From positions 76,572,278 to 76,636,277 of the forward strand of contig OX375873.1 of NCBI GenBank assembly GCA_947359465.1: DNA of 64,000 bases, given 5' to 3'. A program made the translations under genes and the position numbers. Shown here piece after piece: positions 1-13,300 of the stretch (positions are counted from its first letter, which is position 1; each line of letters begins with the position of its first letter). This DNA comes from Metellina segmentata. Taxonomy: Eukaryota; Arthropoda; Arachnida; Araneae; Tetragnathidae. The notes beneath the pieces are model-generated. The model was given only the letters and a program-made list of their open reading frames with translations, searched no databases and was not told the origin of the DNA.

Positions 1-2900
1 TATCTGGCATTTTAACGGACATCAGTGTACATTGATTGGTGAATGTTTAAGTACTTGTGTACAGCTATTCTTTTGATAGTTACATTTCCACGCGCATTTA
101 GCCCTTTAAAAGATTAAAAACGCTTAAGACACACGAAAAACTAGGAAAGGACTTTTAAAATAAAATTAGCTTATTTGTAAAAAATGAAGAAATGAATGAA
201 AAGAATGAACAAATGAATAAAAAGAATGAACAGTTGTGTTTCGGACTCAGCCAAATTTAACAAATAGAGTATGGTACAAGTTACAGTAAAGGAAAATTCG
301 AGGAAAGAGATACTACTTACTTTGAAAATTCCTATTTTAACTCGTAATGATGAAATCGAAATTAAAGAATGCATTTTTTTTCTTACAAAGAAAGAGGAGA
401 GAATAGGTTTTTGTGAAAAGTGTGGGATCAGGCTGTTCCCGTTCTGTTTGAAGAACAGGTAAAAAAGAACAGATTGGTCTTTCCCCCCATCCTTACTCTG
501 CACCTCAATTATGGCGCAATCGTTTGCACGTTCTCACAGAGGGATTCTTCGCTTGCCTTAGCAACTGAAGAAAAATTAATCCTTTTGTTTGTAAATATGC
601 ATGACTATTTTGAGACTTGTCAGTGATTTTTCCTCAACAGACAAAAATATATCCAAAGGTATTAGAAGTCATGCAGTGCGGGTCGCAGTTATGTGGGTTA
701 CAGAATGGATACATCGGTGCGAACCCCTATCATGGTGTCAATAAAAATTTAATTTGTCTCAATTGAGCTTCAGATTTTTGGGACATCAAGAACAATTGGG
801 GAGTTGCCCCTTGAGTATCCTTCTAAACACGTCTTCGTTCTTTGGATATACTAAGTTAAGGAGACCCATAAAATTAGACTTGGGAGAGAGTTCAGAATAG
901 ATCACGGAAATAGAGCATCCATCCTCCAACTGCCTGATCGTAGGAGAAAGGGGGTGACTGCTTTTAGATAAGCGATGGGTCATGATTGCTTAACAGTCCA
1001 TCTAAATAGATTTGGAGTTTTGAGCAGTTTATACCCTCTGCACGACCGGTGAATTGATGAGGGCTGACTACATGTTCGGACTAGTCTGGAAAGTGATTTA
1101 AGCTGAATTCAAATAGAAAGTCCATAGCGAAACGCTCAAATAAATCATCGGGTGCAGCACATGTGCAGTTCTTCCTCTCCAAATTGAAATAATTTCAACT
1201 TCATTGGAATTGCGGTTGTCGCTATGAGCTTTCTTCTTGAATTCAGCTTTACCCCCATTATTGGGATGTTAGACACCTCTTGCCATCCTAGTTTCTTTAA
1301 AATTACTAGTTTTTCTTTAGTTTCCTAGTTTTTGTCCTATATTTCTTTAAAGTTGCTTTCATCTGGTCAATTTTATTACGATGCTCTTATGTTCTATTGC
1401 ACTGTGTTCTGCATTTACTGTTATGTATTAAGGCTACGGAGAACTGTCTGTTATGACCTGCTGCACTGAAAAAAAAAATGGATATAGTATCCGACGAGAT
1501 ATCTCGTCCATCAAAATCTGACCAATTTTGCTAATGACGATATATTTCGTCATCAAGATATTACCGATATTTTTATGATGATGAAATCAAGCTCTGGTTA
1601 GTTTTGATAGTGGCGTCGTAATACCCCTTGTCGAGACAACTATCAGAGGTTTAAGTATCCCATTTAATATTTAACCATCAAACAAAATTTAACAAAAAGT
1701 GAAATTTTTTAAAGAACTCTGCAACGTACCCAAACACGCAAAGAAATATATATATTTACTTCTCTCCTTTCCACATAAAAATGCGTTTCTAACTTAAGAA
1801 GTTCCACTGTGTTAGTATCTAAATATACAAAAGAATTCCTGTTCAAATCCATCATGATCTTACCCATTGTTCATTGTTTTCTCAGCAGGCAGTTAAAGTT
1901 TTCCGCGTTTCTCAGTGGTCTATTTTTACGACACTGGTTAACTAGGTATTTAAGTAGCGTCAATTTGTTCAGCCTTCGATCGAATTTGTTCAGTTTCCAC
2001 CTTTTTACTTTGTGCGTAACACAGTTATGTCATTAGCGATGTACAGGATTACACCGTCAAACGATGACACCTAAATGATAGCATAAATTCTTGATCTGTG
2101 GTAATGCAGAATATATATATATTTTTTTAAATGAAATAATTTCTAGGGTTTGTTTTAGTGTAAAAAATATCTGCAATACATAATTTCTAATTAGGCTAAG
2201 TCAGTGCAATATTTAAAGGTGGACAAATTTTTGAGACGAAAAACTAAATGTCTTCAAGTATTCATTTTAAAGATCATCAAGCGAGTAATTTAACCTATAT
2301 GCAGAGCTTCCATTAGATCGGGAATAGTAGGTGGCAGGTCTTTTAGCCTAAAGGTTTCAAAAGTTTAGAAAGTAGATCTCATCAAATGAGCAATCTAATC
2401 AATAAACACTGCCTTCACATCGGATATAGAAAGAGGCATGTTTTGAGTTTGTCTTCACATAAAAAAAAATCAGTTCGCTGCCTTGAAGAATTAAGTCTGT
2501 TTGCACATATGACAAAAACCAGATGCGTTCATAAAGGTAACAGCACAGTTCACGGAAAAGTAAACAAACGTAAAATTTTTATTCTGCGAGATTTGGTTTT
2601 CGCATTTTTACGCTCGATTGTTTTTTTTAATCTCATCTAATTAATTTCCAAAATTATTCATAAAATGAAATATGAAAGCTGGCAACCCTAAAGATGTAAC
2701 ATGGTGATCCCGTATTTCTTTGAACCACAGCTGACAGCAATCTGTTTAGTTGAAGAATTTGTGGTTGAAATGTTTGGGTTTTAAAGTCGTTGCGTGTTGC
2801 ATTTTCTGCTGTTCTCCATAATATATCTTGTTCTAATTCTTTACTACAGTCAGTTATGTTTCTATCGAACAGAAAATCATTGACTTTTCCTTCTGGGAAC
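1..2900. other. AT-rich stretch without a recognisable gene
   Basis: I see no splice-compatible exon series or known domain here. A 65-codon open frame on the minus strand at 786-983 reads somewhat like protein but matches no family I recognise. A short phrase near 665 (ttagaagtcatgcagtg) recurs near 9958, so part of this stretch is probably dispersed repeat. Confidence 0.5.
1493..1553. repeat. Pair of related palindromes
   Basis: Positions 1493-1508 are a perfect 16-base palindrome, gacgagatatctcgtc. Positions 1534-1553 are a near-perfect one of the same design (atgacga...tcgtcat). Both have GACGA/TCGTC arms around an AT-rich centre. They could be a dyad protein-binding site or the arms of a small foldback element; nothing nearby decides between these. 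Confidence 0.5.
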
Positions 2901-2922
2901 TTTAATGCACCTACAGTTGAAT

Positions 2923-4063
2923 GTTTACAATTACCCCATATTTTTCAAGGGACGGGGTAATTGTAAACATAACTTTGTCAATAGTTTCGTTCAATTTGGG
3001 TGGGAAACCAATATGTTGTCCCGAGTAATTTTGTTTTTAATCGTAATTAGTACGGTTGAATTGCGTTTTATTGAATTTTTGTGTTCTTGGGGAGCAGGAA
3101 GACCGATTTACTAAATCGTCACACATGTGGTGAAGTTCTTACAACTGACCAAGTAATGTACCGCTTGAAGAAGACAGAAGAGAAAAAGAACAAAAGAAAG
3201 CAGAGTGAGAAGAAAGTGAAAGAACCAGGTGTAAACAAGAAAGAAGAAAGAAGTAAATGGAAAGAAAAGCTGAACTCGAGGACAGCGAAGATGAGGAACT
3301 ATTAAAAGAATTGACTTACATTGACGGTGAAGAGTTTGAAGTTCTTCAAACATTCAAGCAAAATATAGAAGACTAGCTTGTAGGGGAAGTTCAATATTTT
3401 GGAGCCATTCATGGAAGACATTGAAACGACTACGTTTCTGCTTGTAGATGTTGAGGGGGGGGGAAGAGAAAGAAAAACCATTTTTCGTATGTATGAAGGG
3501 TGGGTGTCGTTTCAGAAGAGAAGTTTGAGATTACCGGACTCAAATGCATCGATAATGCATAGACTAAATTCGCTGTGGTTGAAAAAGACTAATTCTGTGT
3601 TACCAAAGACGATGACAAAGCAATTTTACCTACTCTAACCAGTAGCAAAGAAGGCCAAAAAGAAAAATTTCAATTTGAGGGCACTGATGTGTAAGAAGTG
3701 TAATGTTTTTTTTTGTTCCTAAGATTGTATTTTTCAATTTTTAGATTATTTAAATTTTTAAATTTGTAATTTTCTGTTTTTGCACTAAATACATTCTTTG
3801 TTCATTAAGTGTTTCAACTATTTATTCTTATGTATTCCTGGTTCACTTCATAATCAATGCAACTTTCAAGTGTCACTATATTTTGCTGGGGTAAGAAGTG
3901 GGAGTATTTGGTAAATGTAAACATCAAAACGGGGTTATTGTAAACATGGTATTAGAAGGGCTACTACTCATGCTGTCATTTGTTTATCATTCAATATCAG
4001 GAGGAAAATCGTTGTTTACAGTTACCACTACTTTCAGGGGTAACACATGGGGTAATTGTAAAC
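2923..4063. repeat. Recurrent 15-base motif flanking a transposase-like relic
   Basis: The word ggggtaattgtaaac occurs at 2954-2968 and 4049-4063, inverted at 2923-2937, and with one mismatch at 3931-3945. A looser inverted copy is at 4014-4028. The first two form an inverted repeat with a 16-base gap. Copies lie on both sides of the degenerate coding stretch at 3081-3697, as expected of subterminal transposase-binding repeats of a DNA transposon. I did not find clean element ends. Confidence 0.5.
3081..3697 (+). pseudogene. Degenerate transposase C-terminal region (pogo/CENP-B-like, tentative)
   Basis: A Lys/Glu-rich stretch (3081-3262) passes by a frameshift into an acidic stretch containing LEDSEDEELLKEL (to 3376). 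Further on, 3516-3697 reads in one frame as EEKFEITGLKCIDNA, stop, TKFAVVEKD, stop, then a Lys-rich end. From memory, this order (basic linker, acidic patch, small beta-rich tail) resembles the C-terminus of DDE transposase-type genes found repeatedly in arthropods. No DDE catalytic core is visible. With at least one frameshift and several stops it cannot be functional. It could equally be another repeat-encoded protein. Confidence 0.35.
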
Positions 4064-4775
4064 AGCCAAGTACGGTGAATTTATTTTCTGGAATCTTCGT
4101 AATAATTAAATATTAAAGTAGAATAGTGACAAGTTAGTTTAGTGGCGTGAACAATATTTAACTCTTTATCAAGAGTTTGAAAATAGGAAGAATTTGAAGC
4201 CACTGTTGAAATTCATGCTAGTTGCAGAGCTAGTACGATAAAACTATTTCTGAAACTTGGAAGTTTTCTTTTATTTCCTTCATCTTCAAGTTAGTAAAGA
4301 AAAATTATAAAATGGATATTTTTCACTCGAATTAGGCATGCAAATCATATGAAGGAAAGCTCTGACGAAATCTATATTTTAGAGGAATATACATAGTTTA
4401 ATATGCCTTTTGTAAAAAAATTTAGTACTGCCCATCGCTCAATTAGCGACTAACAGTTTCGTAGCTAACGCATATTTAAATAAGACTAAGAAGGTTATAT
4501 TTCAAATCTATCGCCACTTCCAACAACTCTTGTATTAATTAATCCAATAATTCTTTTTGTAGTTAGTATTGTACTTTTGTCGTTCAAGCGTGACGTCGAA
4601 ACATCAATGCATTTTTCACAATTTTCACCCTCTCAACGTGGTTTGCGACACCATGTTCTGTTGTAAGTTTTCATCCTATTGATGCCTTCTACCACCCCTC
4701 TTGATTTGTCGGTCTAATTATGGAACACCCTGTGTAGTTCTTATACATCTCGGATGTGGGGACAGGCATTGAAGA

Positions 4776-5144
4776 CTGCGTATTGTCAGCGGTTATCGAG
4801 CATTAAATTGTGAAGCAGCCTTTACTATAGCTGGAGTTCCACCTTTAGAATTGGAAATTGAGTGTAAAAATGAATTGTATGCTTCAATTTTAAATACTTT
4901 TTCGTTGGACTGCGTTGATGGAAAATTGCCCCTTTGCGACATCCCTGAATCGACTGTTTTAGAACCAATTCATCTAATTAAATACAAGGAAAATGTGGGA
5001 AAACTTTTTCAGGAAGTCTGTTTTATGGACAGTAGTAAGATGAACAAAGTTGGCCTTGGTTTTGTTTTATTTGAAGACAACTTCAGATGCGGCTTTTATA
5101 AACATGATATCCGTAATGAATCACTATCTTTTAAGCAGAATTGA
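4776..5144 (+). pseudogene. Non-LTR retrotransposon fragment: end of reverse transcriptase and start of RNase H
   Basis: From 4776 the frame reads LRIVSGYRALNCEAAFTIAG followed by VPPLELEIE. This is the well-known conserved block after the reverse-transcriptase domain of Jockey/R1/I-type non-LTR retrotransposons. About 65 codons later FMDSSKMNKVGLGF matches the first strand of RNase H, where the family norm is TDGSKMN. The catalytic Asp is kept but the following Gly is Ser. Stops lie immediately upstream, and the reading ends at 5144 before the rest of RNase H. This is a 5'- and 3'-truncated dead copy. The RNase H tail at 13.6-14.05 kb belongs to a similar type but is a separate insertion. 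Confidence 0.75.
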
Positions 5145-7250
5145 TCTTACAGTTAAGTGGTTCTAAGAAAATATAGATATTTGTTCAAAGTATCTTATTT
5201 GAAGCAATTCTCTTTCCTCTCTGCATTTACTGAAAAATGTTACAAGCACAAAAAAATCAGTTTTTGAAACACATCTAGCCTTAAGTTCTCTTAAAAAATA
5301 GAGGAATTGAGATTTTTCTTTGCCTATGGACATTGAGGGATTTACGGGAATGAATGAGCTGCTTTTTAGTCTAAGACGCTTTGAATTTCGTAGTTGATGT
5401 AAATGTTAACATTCCTTTGAATACTTGAAACCCTCATATTATGACAGGCTTGTAAGTGGATAGAAGATAATGTCTCGACTGAGAATACTTCTTCTTCTTC
5501 GAATGGAAGCAGACCCCTCCATGCATAGATTGTATAAAATTATTTTTCTTCCAAAATTCAAAATTACACAATTTTTATCTGGTCATGGAAATTTTGCTAA
5601 ATATCTATATTTTATCTTCGGACTATTGATACGTGCAAGTGTTCAGAAATCAGCATCAACATATAGAGCATTTGCTTTTCAGTTGTCGTGCATTTGAATA
5701 TTCAAGAATGTACCTTTCAAGTGATTACAAAGATTGGGTAGAGCATAGCCAGTGAAGCTCGATGTTTTTGCTAAATTTAATCTGCTTTTTCACTTATTTG
5801 TTAAGTTCTGAAAAAATCTTGTAACTTTAGTTAATTTTTCAATTGTGTAATCAAGTTACTTTTGTAAGCACCATGTTGTATTTCTGTGGTATAGTAGTAT
5901 ATATATATATAGCAGTGTAACCGATCTCTACCATGAAGTACTTTTTGATAGATAAATTTAGTCTTTCACACGTCTCACTAAAATTTAAAATACATGATTT
6001 CGGTGGTCTTTGTGAGTGATTTTTAATGCTTTTGCTTGCGTTTTAACTACTTTCAATACAATGTTGGAATAAGATAACGAATGAGAAAGCCCTACAATGA
6101 CTTATGTTTTGAAACTCTGCTAACCCTGTTCAGACAACTGCACAGAAGCCTTTTACCATGCAGGAAAAGAATATATGCAAAACTGGGAAACCCATGTTAG
6201 CAATGATCGATTTGTTTTTACATCTTAACAATAGTCACTCAAAAATATTGTCCTTCAATTTATTTCAAATACGTATTGATTTTATAAGGCCCTGCTTATA
6301 GTACCTTAACTTGTGATGAATGTGTACATGATCTCTATCTTTCGGAGTAAATTTTGGTATCTTTAAAGAAATGAGTATAGTGGATACAAATAGTTACCAT
6401 AAAAAAATTAACAAAAATACAAAAAGTTCGCATTTGCGTTTAAAGAAAACTTCTGTTATCCCTCAAAAATAACCAAATACACATTACAAATATCAGAAAA
6501 TAATACGGAACGAAATAAGCAGGAAGAGTGTATCCAGTCATTTTATTATTCTAATCGGAGTGCTTTCAAATAAATTGTGTCAATGTTTTTGAACGAAAAC
6601 CTCAAAAGAACGGTAATGCTACTCTGAAAGGGAACATATTTGTATAGAGAACTCAAATAAATGTTCTTACGAGAGAATCAAGGAATAAAAAACCCCGAGT
6701 CCACAAATGTATTACACGAAAAACTTATCAAATGTATTACCCAAAAAATTAAATGTATTAAATTGAAATGAAACTGTTTTCAAAATAAAAGGCATGATAA
6801 ATTAAACATTATTTGTAAATTTGATGATAGACACCATCTACTTAGTGGAGATAATAGGTACAATCGAAGCTATATCTGTCAGCGGATTTTATGCATGCCT
6901 TGAGATTTTGATGCATTGCCCAAAGGTAACACGAGCCGATTGCAAATTTCTTCACAATTCAACCAATCTCAACACTTCTGCTCTATATGCTGCATTTCTA
7001 TTACCAGTACTTGAGCTTTTCTCTTAATTCTAATGCGCATTTCTAATGCTATTATAACATATATGTCCAACTGGAAGTCATCAAATATTCTGTAAGGATT
7101 TATAATCTGATTCTACTTTTAAGAACCATGCTTAAATCTGTGATTTTTTATCACAGGTGAACATTACAGATAAGATGACCTAACAAAAAATTTTGATCTC
7201 TAAGACATGCATTGTGCTGATTTCACAGCTGCACGGGGTTTAAGATTTTA
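5145..7250. other. Intergenic stretch upstream of TIL gene 1; no gene seen
   Basis: AT-rich sequence with only short open frames. The frame at 6821-7027 starts close to gene 1 but has no recognisable domain or splice context. A (TA)n run lies at about 5897-5911. Confidence 0.5.
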
Positions 7251-7260
7251 GTTAACTTAC

Positions 7261-7268
7261 TATATATA
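7261..7268 (+). promoter_or_regulatory. TATA box of TIL gene 1
   Basis: TATATATA lies 63 bases before the start codon at 7332. It would place transcription start near 7290-7295 and give a 5' leader of about 40 bases. Genes 2, 3 and 5 also have TATA boxes 52-65 bases upstream of their start codons. Confidence 0.6.
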
Positions 7269-7331
7269 GCTGACATATTCCTGAATCCTTTGCTGAAGCA
7301 AGGAACGATACAATAAGAGTATACAGAGAAA

Positions 7332-7377
7332 ATGCTTCTAATTCTGTGTGTTGCTGTGTTATCCGTTGCTGATACTT
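7332..7377 (+). CDS. TIL gene 1 exon 1: signal peptide
   Basis: The ATG follows a TATA box, and the 15 codons read MLLILCVAVLSVADT, a short hydrophobic secretion signal. The exon ends one base into the next codon at a strong donor (T|GTAAGA), giving a phase-1 intron. The open frame running on to 7592 is intron read-through. Joining to 8961 restores the frame and adds YGAC as the probable start of the mature protein. Confidence 0.7.
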
Positions 7378-10300
7378 GTAAGAATTTTATATTTCTTGAT
7401 TATTTTAAGAGTTTAAAGAAATTGAACTTAATTAGGTTAGACAAGAAACTTTGTAACGTATTCCAAGAGCTGCCTTACAGAATTGTAGAATTATGTGATT
7501 TATTATATTTAAAAAATGATGACAGATTATTTTTTGAATTTTTTGTCTGGGGGATATTAAATGTGTCGTGGCCTCAACTATCCTCTCGTTGATGTAGTGT
7601 GGAAGTTTGGAGAGTGTGGTTCCAGCTCACAAGTGTTGACCTCTTCATCTGACCGTGGTTCGAAATTTGCGAGGTGTTGTTCTCGGATCTTTTCCTTCGG
7701 GATTAATCATAGATCATCGCCAATAGCCCTCAGTATCGCTCTAGTGCGGCGTTAATTAACTACCTACCATCTAGTTATCAATGCAAGATAATTTTAATTT
7801 TGAGCATGGATGTATTCAGATTATAACTTTCCTCACTATAGGCCGAGGTTAAGTAAGCAAAATAAATTATATCAATTATGTACTTTTAATGAAAAAAATT
7901 CTAAAAGGTGATTTGGAAAAGGTCTACATTTGTGATTACTTCAATCCATCAAGGTAAATAGTAGGCATTTATTCGTTACTACAACCATGAAACTTTATAG
8001 AAATATTAAAAATACTACTGCTCTTCAGAACATACGAGGGCTGTTCAATAAATAATGGTAATAAATTAATAAAAAATAATTTCCTGCACTACCCCTCCAA
8101 ATTTGTATGGTCATTCTCAAAATACTCTCCATTACATGCAATGCACTTATCCCACCTCTTTTCTAGTCTTCAAACACATGCTGGAAGCCATTTTTTGACA
8201 GGTCCCCTACGCAACTTTTACCACTGCCTGTGATGTGAAAACCGCTTTTCCCGGAGGTGTTTCTTCAAATTCGGGAAAAGAAAAAAAAAATCACTAGGTA
8301 CATCAGGACTATATGGAGGATAGGGAACACACATGGCATTGGTTTTTGAAAGATCTGACCATTTTTTAAGGCGAAAACAAAATTTCAATGCAGTGTATTA
8401 CATTTCGCGTGTCACATCCATTTTTGCCGTAGTCGAAAGTAAAACTAAGCGTTCTTGGACGGCAGCCAAGCTACATATTCAACATGAATTTTATTTTCCT
8501 TTATTTTTTTAAATCACTTTAAACAAAATTATGACCATTCTTTATTGAACAGCCCTCGTAGTTCTGAGAAAAAGTGTATCATTAAGTTTATAACAGTTTT
8601 CATTTCTGCAATGTGATTTTTAAATCTAAAGCCGCAAAATTCAACTTAAAAGTGCCACTGAGAATATATTGCTTTTCTACACAGCTAATATCAAATCAGT
8701 AATCAGAATATATTTTTTTAAATTCGTTATAAAATCTAGGAATATGTTCTAATCCAAGTCAAATGTAAGAAACACTGCAACGAAGAATTGAGCTACACAA
8801 ACATTTTTTTTGAAAGAGAATATTCTCATTCATCCCAATTTTAAAATTCCTCATTAATTTTAACATTATTAAGTCTTATCAGTTTGTTAACATAAAAAAA
8901 AAGCATAATTTGACTAACAGGTATATCTTAGCATTCACTTTGCTAAATATTTCTTTTCAGATGGTGCTTGTAAAAATAATCGAGTTAACAACTCAAATGC
9001 TCGAAGTGAGTAACAGTTTTTCATTTATATCCTTCATAAATGCTGTTAATGATTAATGTAAATCAATGTAGCTACACCTTAAAATTAATTTATAAAATAT
9101 AGGTATGCAATATTTTTAATATTAGCTTTGTTTTTTCATCGATAACTGTATGTTTTGCTTTCCCCTGGTTCTCTAATCTGTAATGTTGACTGCTGTCTAT
9201 GATTTCATCTAAATCTGACCTGTAAGCTCATACACGAGAGTCAATTTGAAGCATGTTAGGTAACTAGGGACAGACAATCACACACATTAACTCTAGTTTG
9301 ATCGTTGGTGAGACGTCTCGGATTAGTAGGGCACCAGTGCATTTGCTACGGTTTTGGTTTTTACTCGGAAGACAAATGGTCTGGGACTTTTGTACCGAAG
9401 AGGGTGTGTGAGGTTCTACGGTCAAAGAAAAAGGAATGTTGGCAGGATGGAACCTTATTGCCAATGGACATAAGTGGGGGGTAACCTTGGAATGGTCATC
9501 CGGGTCCTTAGGAGAGGAAAATTAACAATGCCTCAGAACGAAGGACGCGAGAGGAGCCCTTCCTTGCTTTGTAGATTGGTCATTGAAATATAAACGTTTA
9601 TTTATAAATTATGTTTACTGAATTCAAGTAAATGTTTTGATGAGTACACACCGTTGTTGCCCTTTGTGAGTCTCGAGATTTCCGAATAGTGTAGCGTTGC
9701 TTTTACCTCAAAACACAGTTAATGAATAAACAATTACATCTTTCTAAGGAACCCATGGATTATTTTGAACTTTTAGAAAGATTTTATTGATCTTTTCTTT
9801 GGAACGATAATGTTAACCCATTCTGTAGAATGGTATCCTTTGAAACGATTCCATTGGTTCTTTTCTTAGAAACTTTAGTGTAAATATATTTTATGTACAC
9901 TAAAGTACTTATAATCTTTTGGAGAGATTCTATTGGCTAAGAAGGTTGAAAATGGTTAGAAGTCATGCAGTGAAAGCTGCAGGTTACAATACTATTACAT
10001 AAAAACGACAAATAGGTATCAAAAACTGCCCAACTTCTTTAAAAGTTATTTTTATAGAATGTGATTGTGTAATTATGCTTGTGAACTCCTCAGAGGATTA
10101 ACTAGAAAGAATGCAAACTGATTTTACGAAATGTTTTCTTTGTTTAAAAGTAACTAGTACAATTGCGATGTTAATAACAGTACAAAAATGGAACACCATC
10201 AAATTATTATTAACATAAGATTATTATAATATTACTAAATTAAGAATTAGTATAAGATTACTAAATCTTAAAAGTTGTGCACCAGAAAGTTTTTATGTAA

Positions 10301-13300
10301 CGTTTTCTTTCGTACAATAAGGAAATATAATTGTAAATTTTTTAACCCTGTCTGATTATGTATAAACTCAACTTTGTAGCATAGGTCCATATTATCTCAT
10401 GATTGACGATTGCATTGCTATCGCATCCAGTAACAACAGTTGTGTAAAACCAAAGATTGCCCCCCCCCAAAAAAAAAAAAAAAAAAAAAGATAAACATAA
10501 ACTATTACATAAGAATGACAATTATATATCAAAACTGGCAAACTTCTTCAAGAGTTTGTTCTAAGATATGTACACTAAAGTGAAGATTATCAGAGGAAAA
10601 GAGAGGATGTAGTAGAGATAATAGGGTGGACATTAACATTTAATTCCAAAGTTTGCCGTTGGTTCCTTTCATAATTATTTATTCTTTTGGTTTGAAATCT
10701 ACAAAAATATTGTGATACTCTATCAATTCTTCTGTTTAAAGTTATTACATAAACTACTTCTATATAAATTAATACAACCAACAAACCTTCACGTTCACGG
10801 TTGAACTTATTAAATTCATAATTTCTTTGTCGTTTAATACGAAGCTCTATACAAATTCCACCACATATACAATAGTAAGCAGAACTTAAGGAACAGTAAA
10901 ATTTTCTGCTGCTATTTTGCAGTGAAATAAACCGGATGCGGAAAAATCACTCTAAATTACAATACAAAAAATACGTCGAAAGTTACCGAACCGGATGAGT
11001 AAAAATAAAATGATATCAAGGACAGAAGCGAATTGTACTAAAAGTCTTTGAACTGAAGTAGTGTGTACTGTACTGTGTACCATAAGATATTAGAGTAACT
11101 GTAAAAACTTAAAAGAAGAGTACATTGTCTTAAAAGAGTCGATTGTTTGTAAGCTTTATCACCATTTCTAATACTGATGCAGGTTTTTCACCGCGTTTGT
11201 ATACAGGTAGTGAGTTTCTGCGGTAGCGGATATCCCAATTCTATAATACAGTCTTTGACGTCAGGATTTCACATTTTCAATATGCATCAGCTTTCAATTG
11301 AATATATTCGGTTGTGTAAATCACCACATTACATTTTCTTTTAATTTTGAGGCCTATAAAAATTTTTACGAATTTAAATAAATGTCATATTTAACATTTT
11401 ACATTATTGTCAAATGTAAATTTTTAGTAAGAAATAAAAGTCTCTAGAGTGTATCAATGTTACCCAGAATACACAGAACAGTTCATAGTATGTATATAAA
11501 TAACTTGCATGTCATTTAAAAACAAAAGCGTTTTCTAAAATTATCGTACAATGATTAATAATGTGTTTATAAAACTAATTAGACTATTAATTACCTTGGT
11601 TACAGTTATTGAACGAAAACATCCAGTTGAAAATCCAGAAATGCACTTTAAAACATATAAAATAACTTCGAACGAAAAGTAATATCAATGTATCTCTTTT
11701 TACACAACAAGATAGATTCAATAGATTCTTGAAATATAACTAACACATTAAAAAAAAAAAAAAAAAAAACTTGGTTAAAGAAATACCAAGGTTGCTATAT
11801 TTTAACTATCATTCCTATTTTAAAAGGTTTTGCACTGTATATTTTATTTATAGTGTTTTATTCTCTTTATCGTCTTTTCCAACTAATTACAACTTTTGAA
11901 TGTTTCGTAACGATAAAATAAGGCTCAAAATAAATGAAGAATTAGAATTTAAACTACTTAAAATTAGTTTTTGGAAAAATGATTGGTTTTTCAGCTGCAA
12001 TGGTAAAACAATCCCTGACATTACAAGCTCAGTATATCTTCCACAGCCACTTCAAACTACCAAATTTTGGTTGATTTAAGTATAGTTACTCAGATGTTTT
12101 AACATGAAATTGCTTAAATATATCAGAAAATAAATTTTAAATAATGCATTCAATAAATTGAAATAAGGTGTATCAAATACAGAACATTGTATTAAAATAT
12201 GCTGAACAAATATTATGTGATACTTACACACAGATACGAAATCGAACATTGAACGAGAAGACGGATTGACTGACTCACGCAACCAAAATCTGTCACTAAA
12301 GGAATGTAAGTACTCACAGTATATAAAGATTCATGAAAATATATTCAACCATTCGGACGTAGTGCGGACACACATGTACAGACATATGAACAGACAGACT
12401 CCAAGCATGCAAGAGGTGGATTTTTCATTTGAAGCACCTAAAAAGGATAGAAAACTTGAAATTAGTCGAAAATATTCAATGTACAAACACTTCTTTATTG
12501 TTTATATAGTGTACATAATTTGACACTAAAAAATACTACAAAACAGTAATTCAAGCGATAAAAAAGGAAAATACCTTAAGTCACGTTTTATGTAAATTGA
12601 ATTGCTAATGGATAAAATCTGCTACCTAATTACAAAATTCTATTCTATTTAATTTAGAATTCTTTTAAAAATGCATCGGTGAAGTTAATGGTGCCCACTT
12701 ACTTCATTATATAATTATGTGTTTCCAAAGGATGCCCAGTAAACCAGCACTTTGATTCGTGTGCAACAGCATGCCCTCTGACATGTGACAACTACACGAA
12801 TTCAACCTTTGTTTGTACTACGAGTTGCCAACCTGGTTGTACATGCGATGATGGATTCGTTATGAATGGAAAAGGGCAATGCGTTAGCAGAGAACAATGC
12901 TTTGACGATCCCCCAGGTTTGTGTACATTAATTTACACTTTCATTGTAAAACTATTTTACTTAAAACTTATTCGAACAACTTTATAATGTTTAAAACGAG
13001 TGACACTCAAATTGAAAATATCAAGCTTTCTGGTTGTAAAATTGAAACGACTAAAATCTACATATCTCTGTTTGTTTATCCTCTAAATTAATACTATTGT
13101 CAAGTCAATGTGAAATACTTACTTTGCAGTCAAGTATAGCCCTTACGTATTATTTTAAAATGTAGCTGGTAGGCATTTTTTATCAATTGTTTTTAAAAAA
13201 ATGATGAATAGATGAATGGAAACCAAAGAAACGGCTTGTAATTAAAATTAAAATTAATGAACTAAGTAATTAATGAATTCTTCTGTGAAAATCTGAAGAA

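Noticed and set aside
10460..10490. Poly-C/poly-A run as a retroelement tail
   Set aside because: No retroelement sequence was recognised next to it; treated as a simple homopolymer tract.
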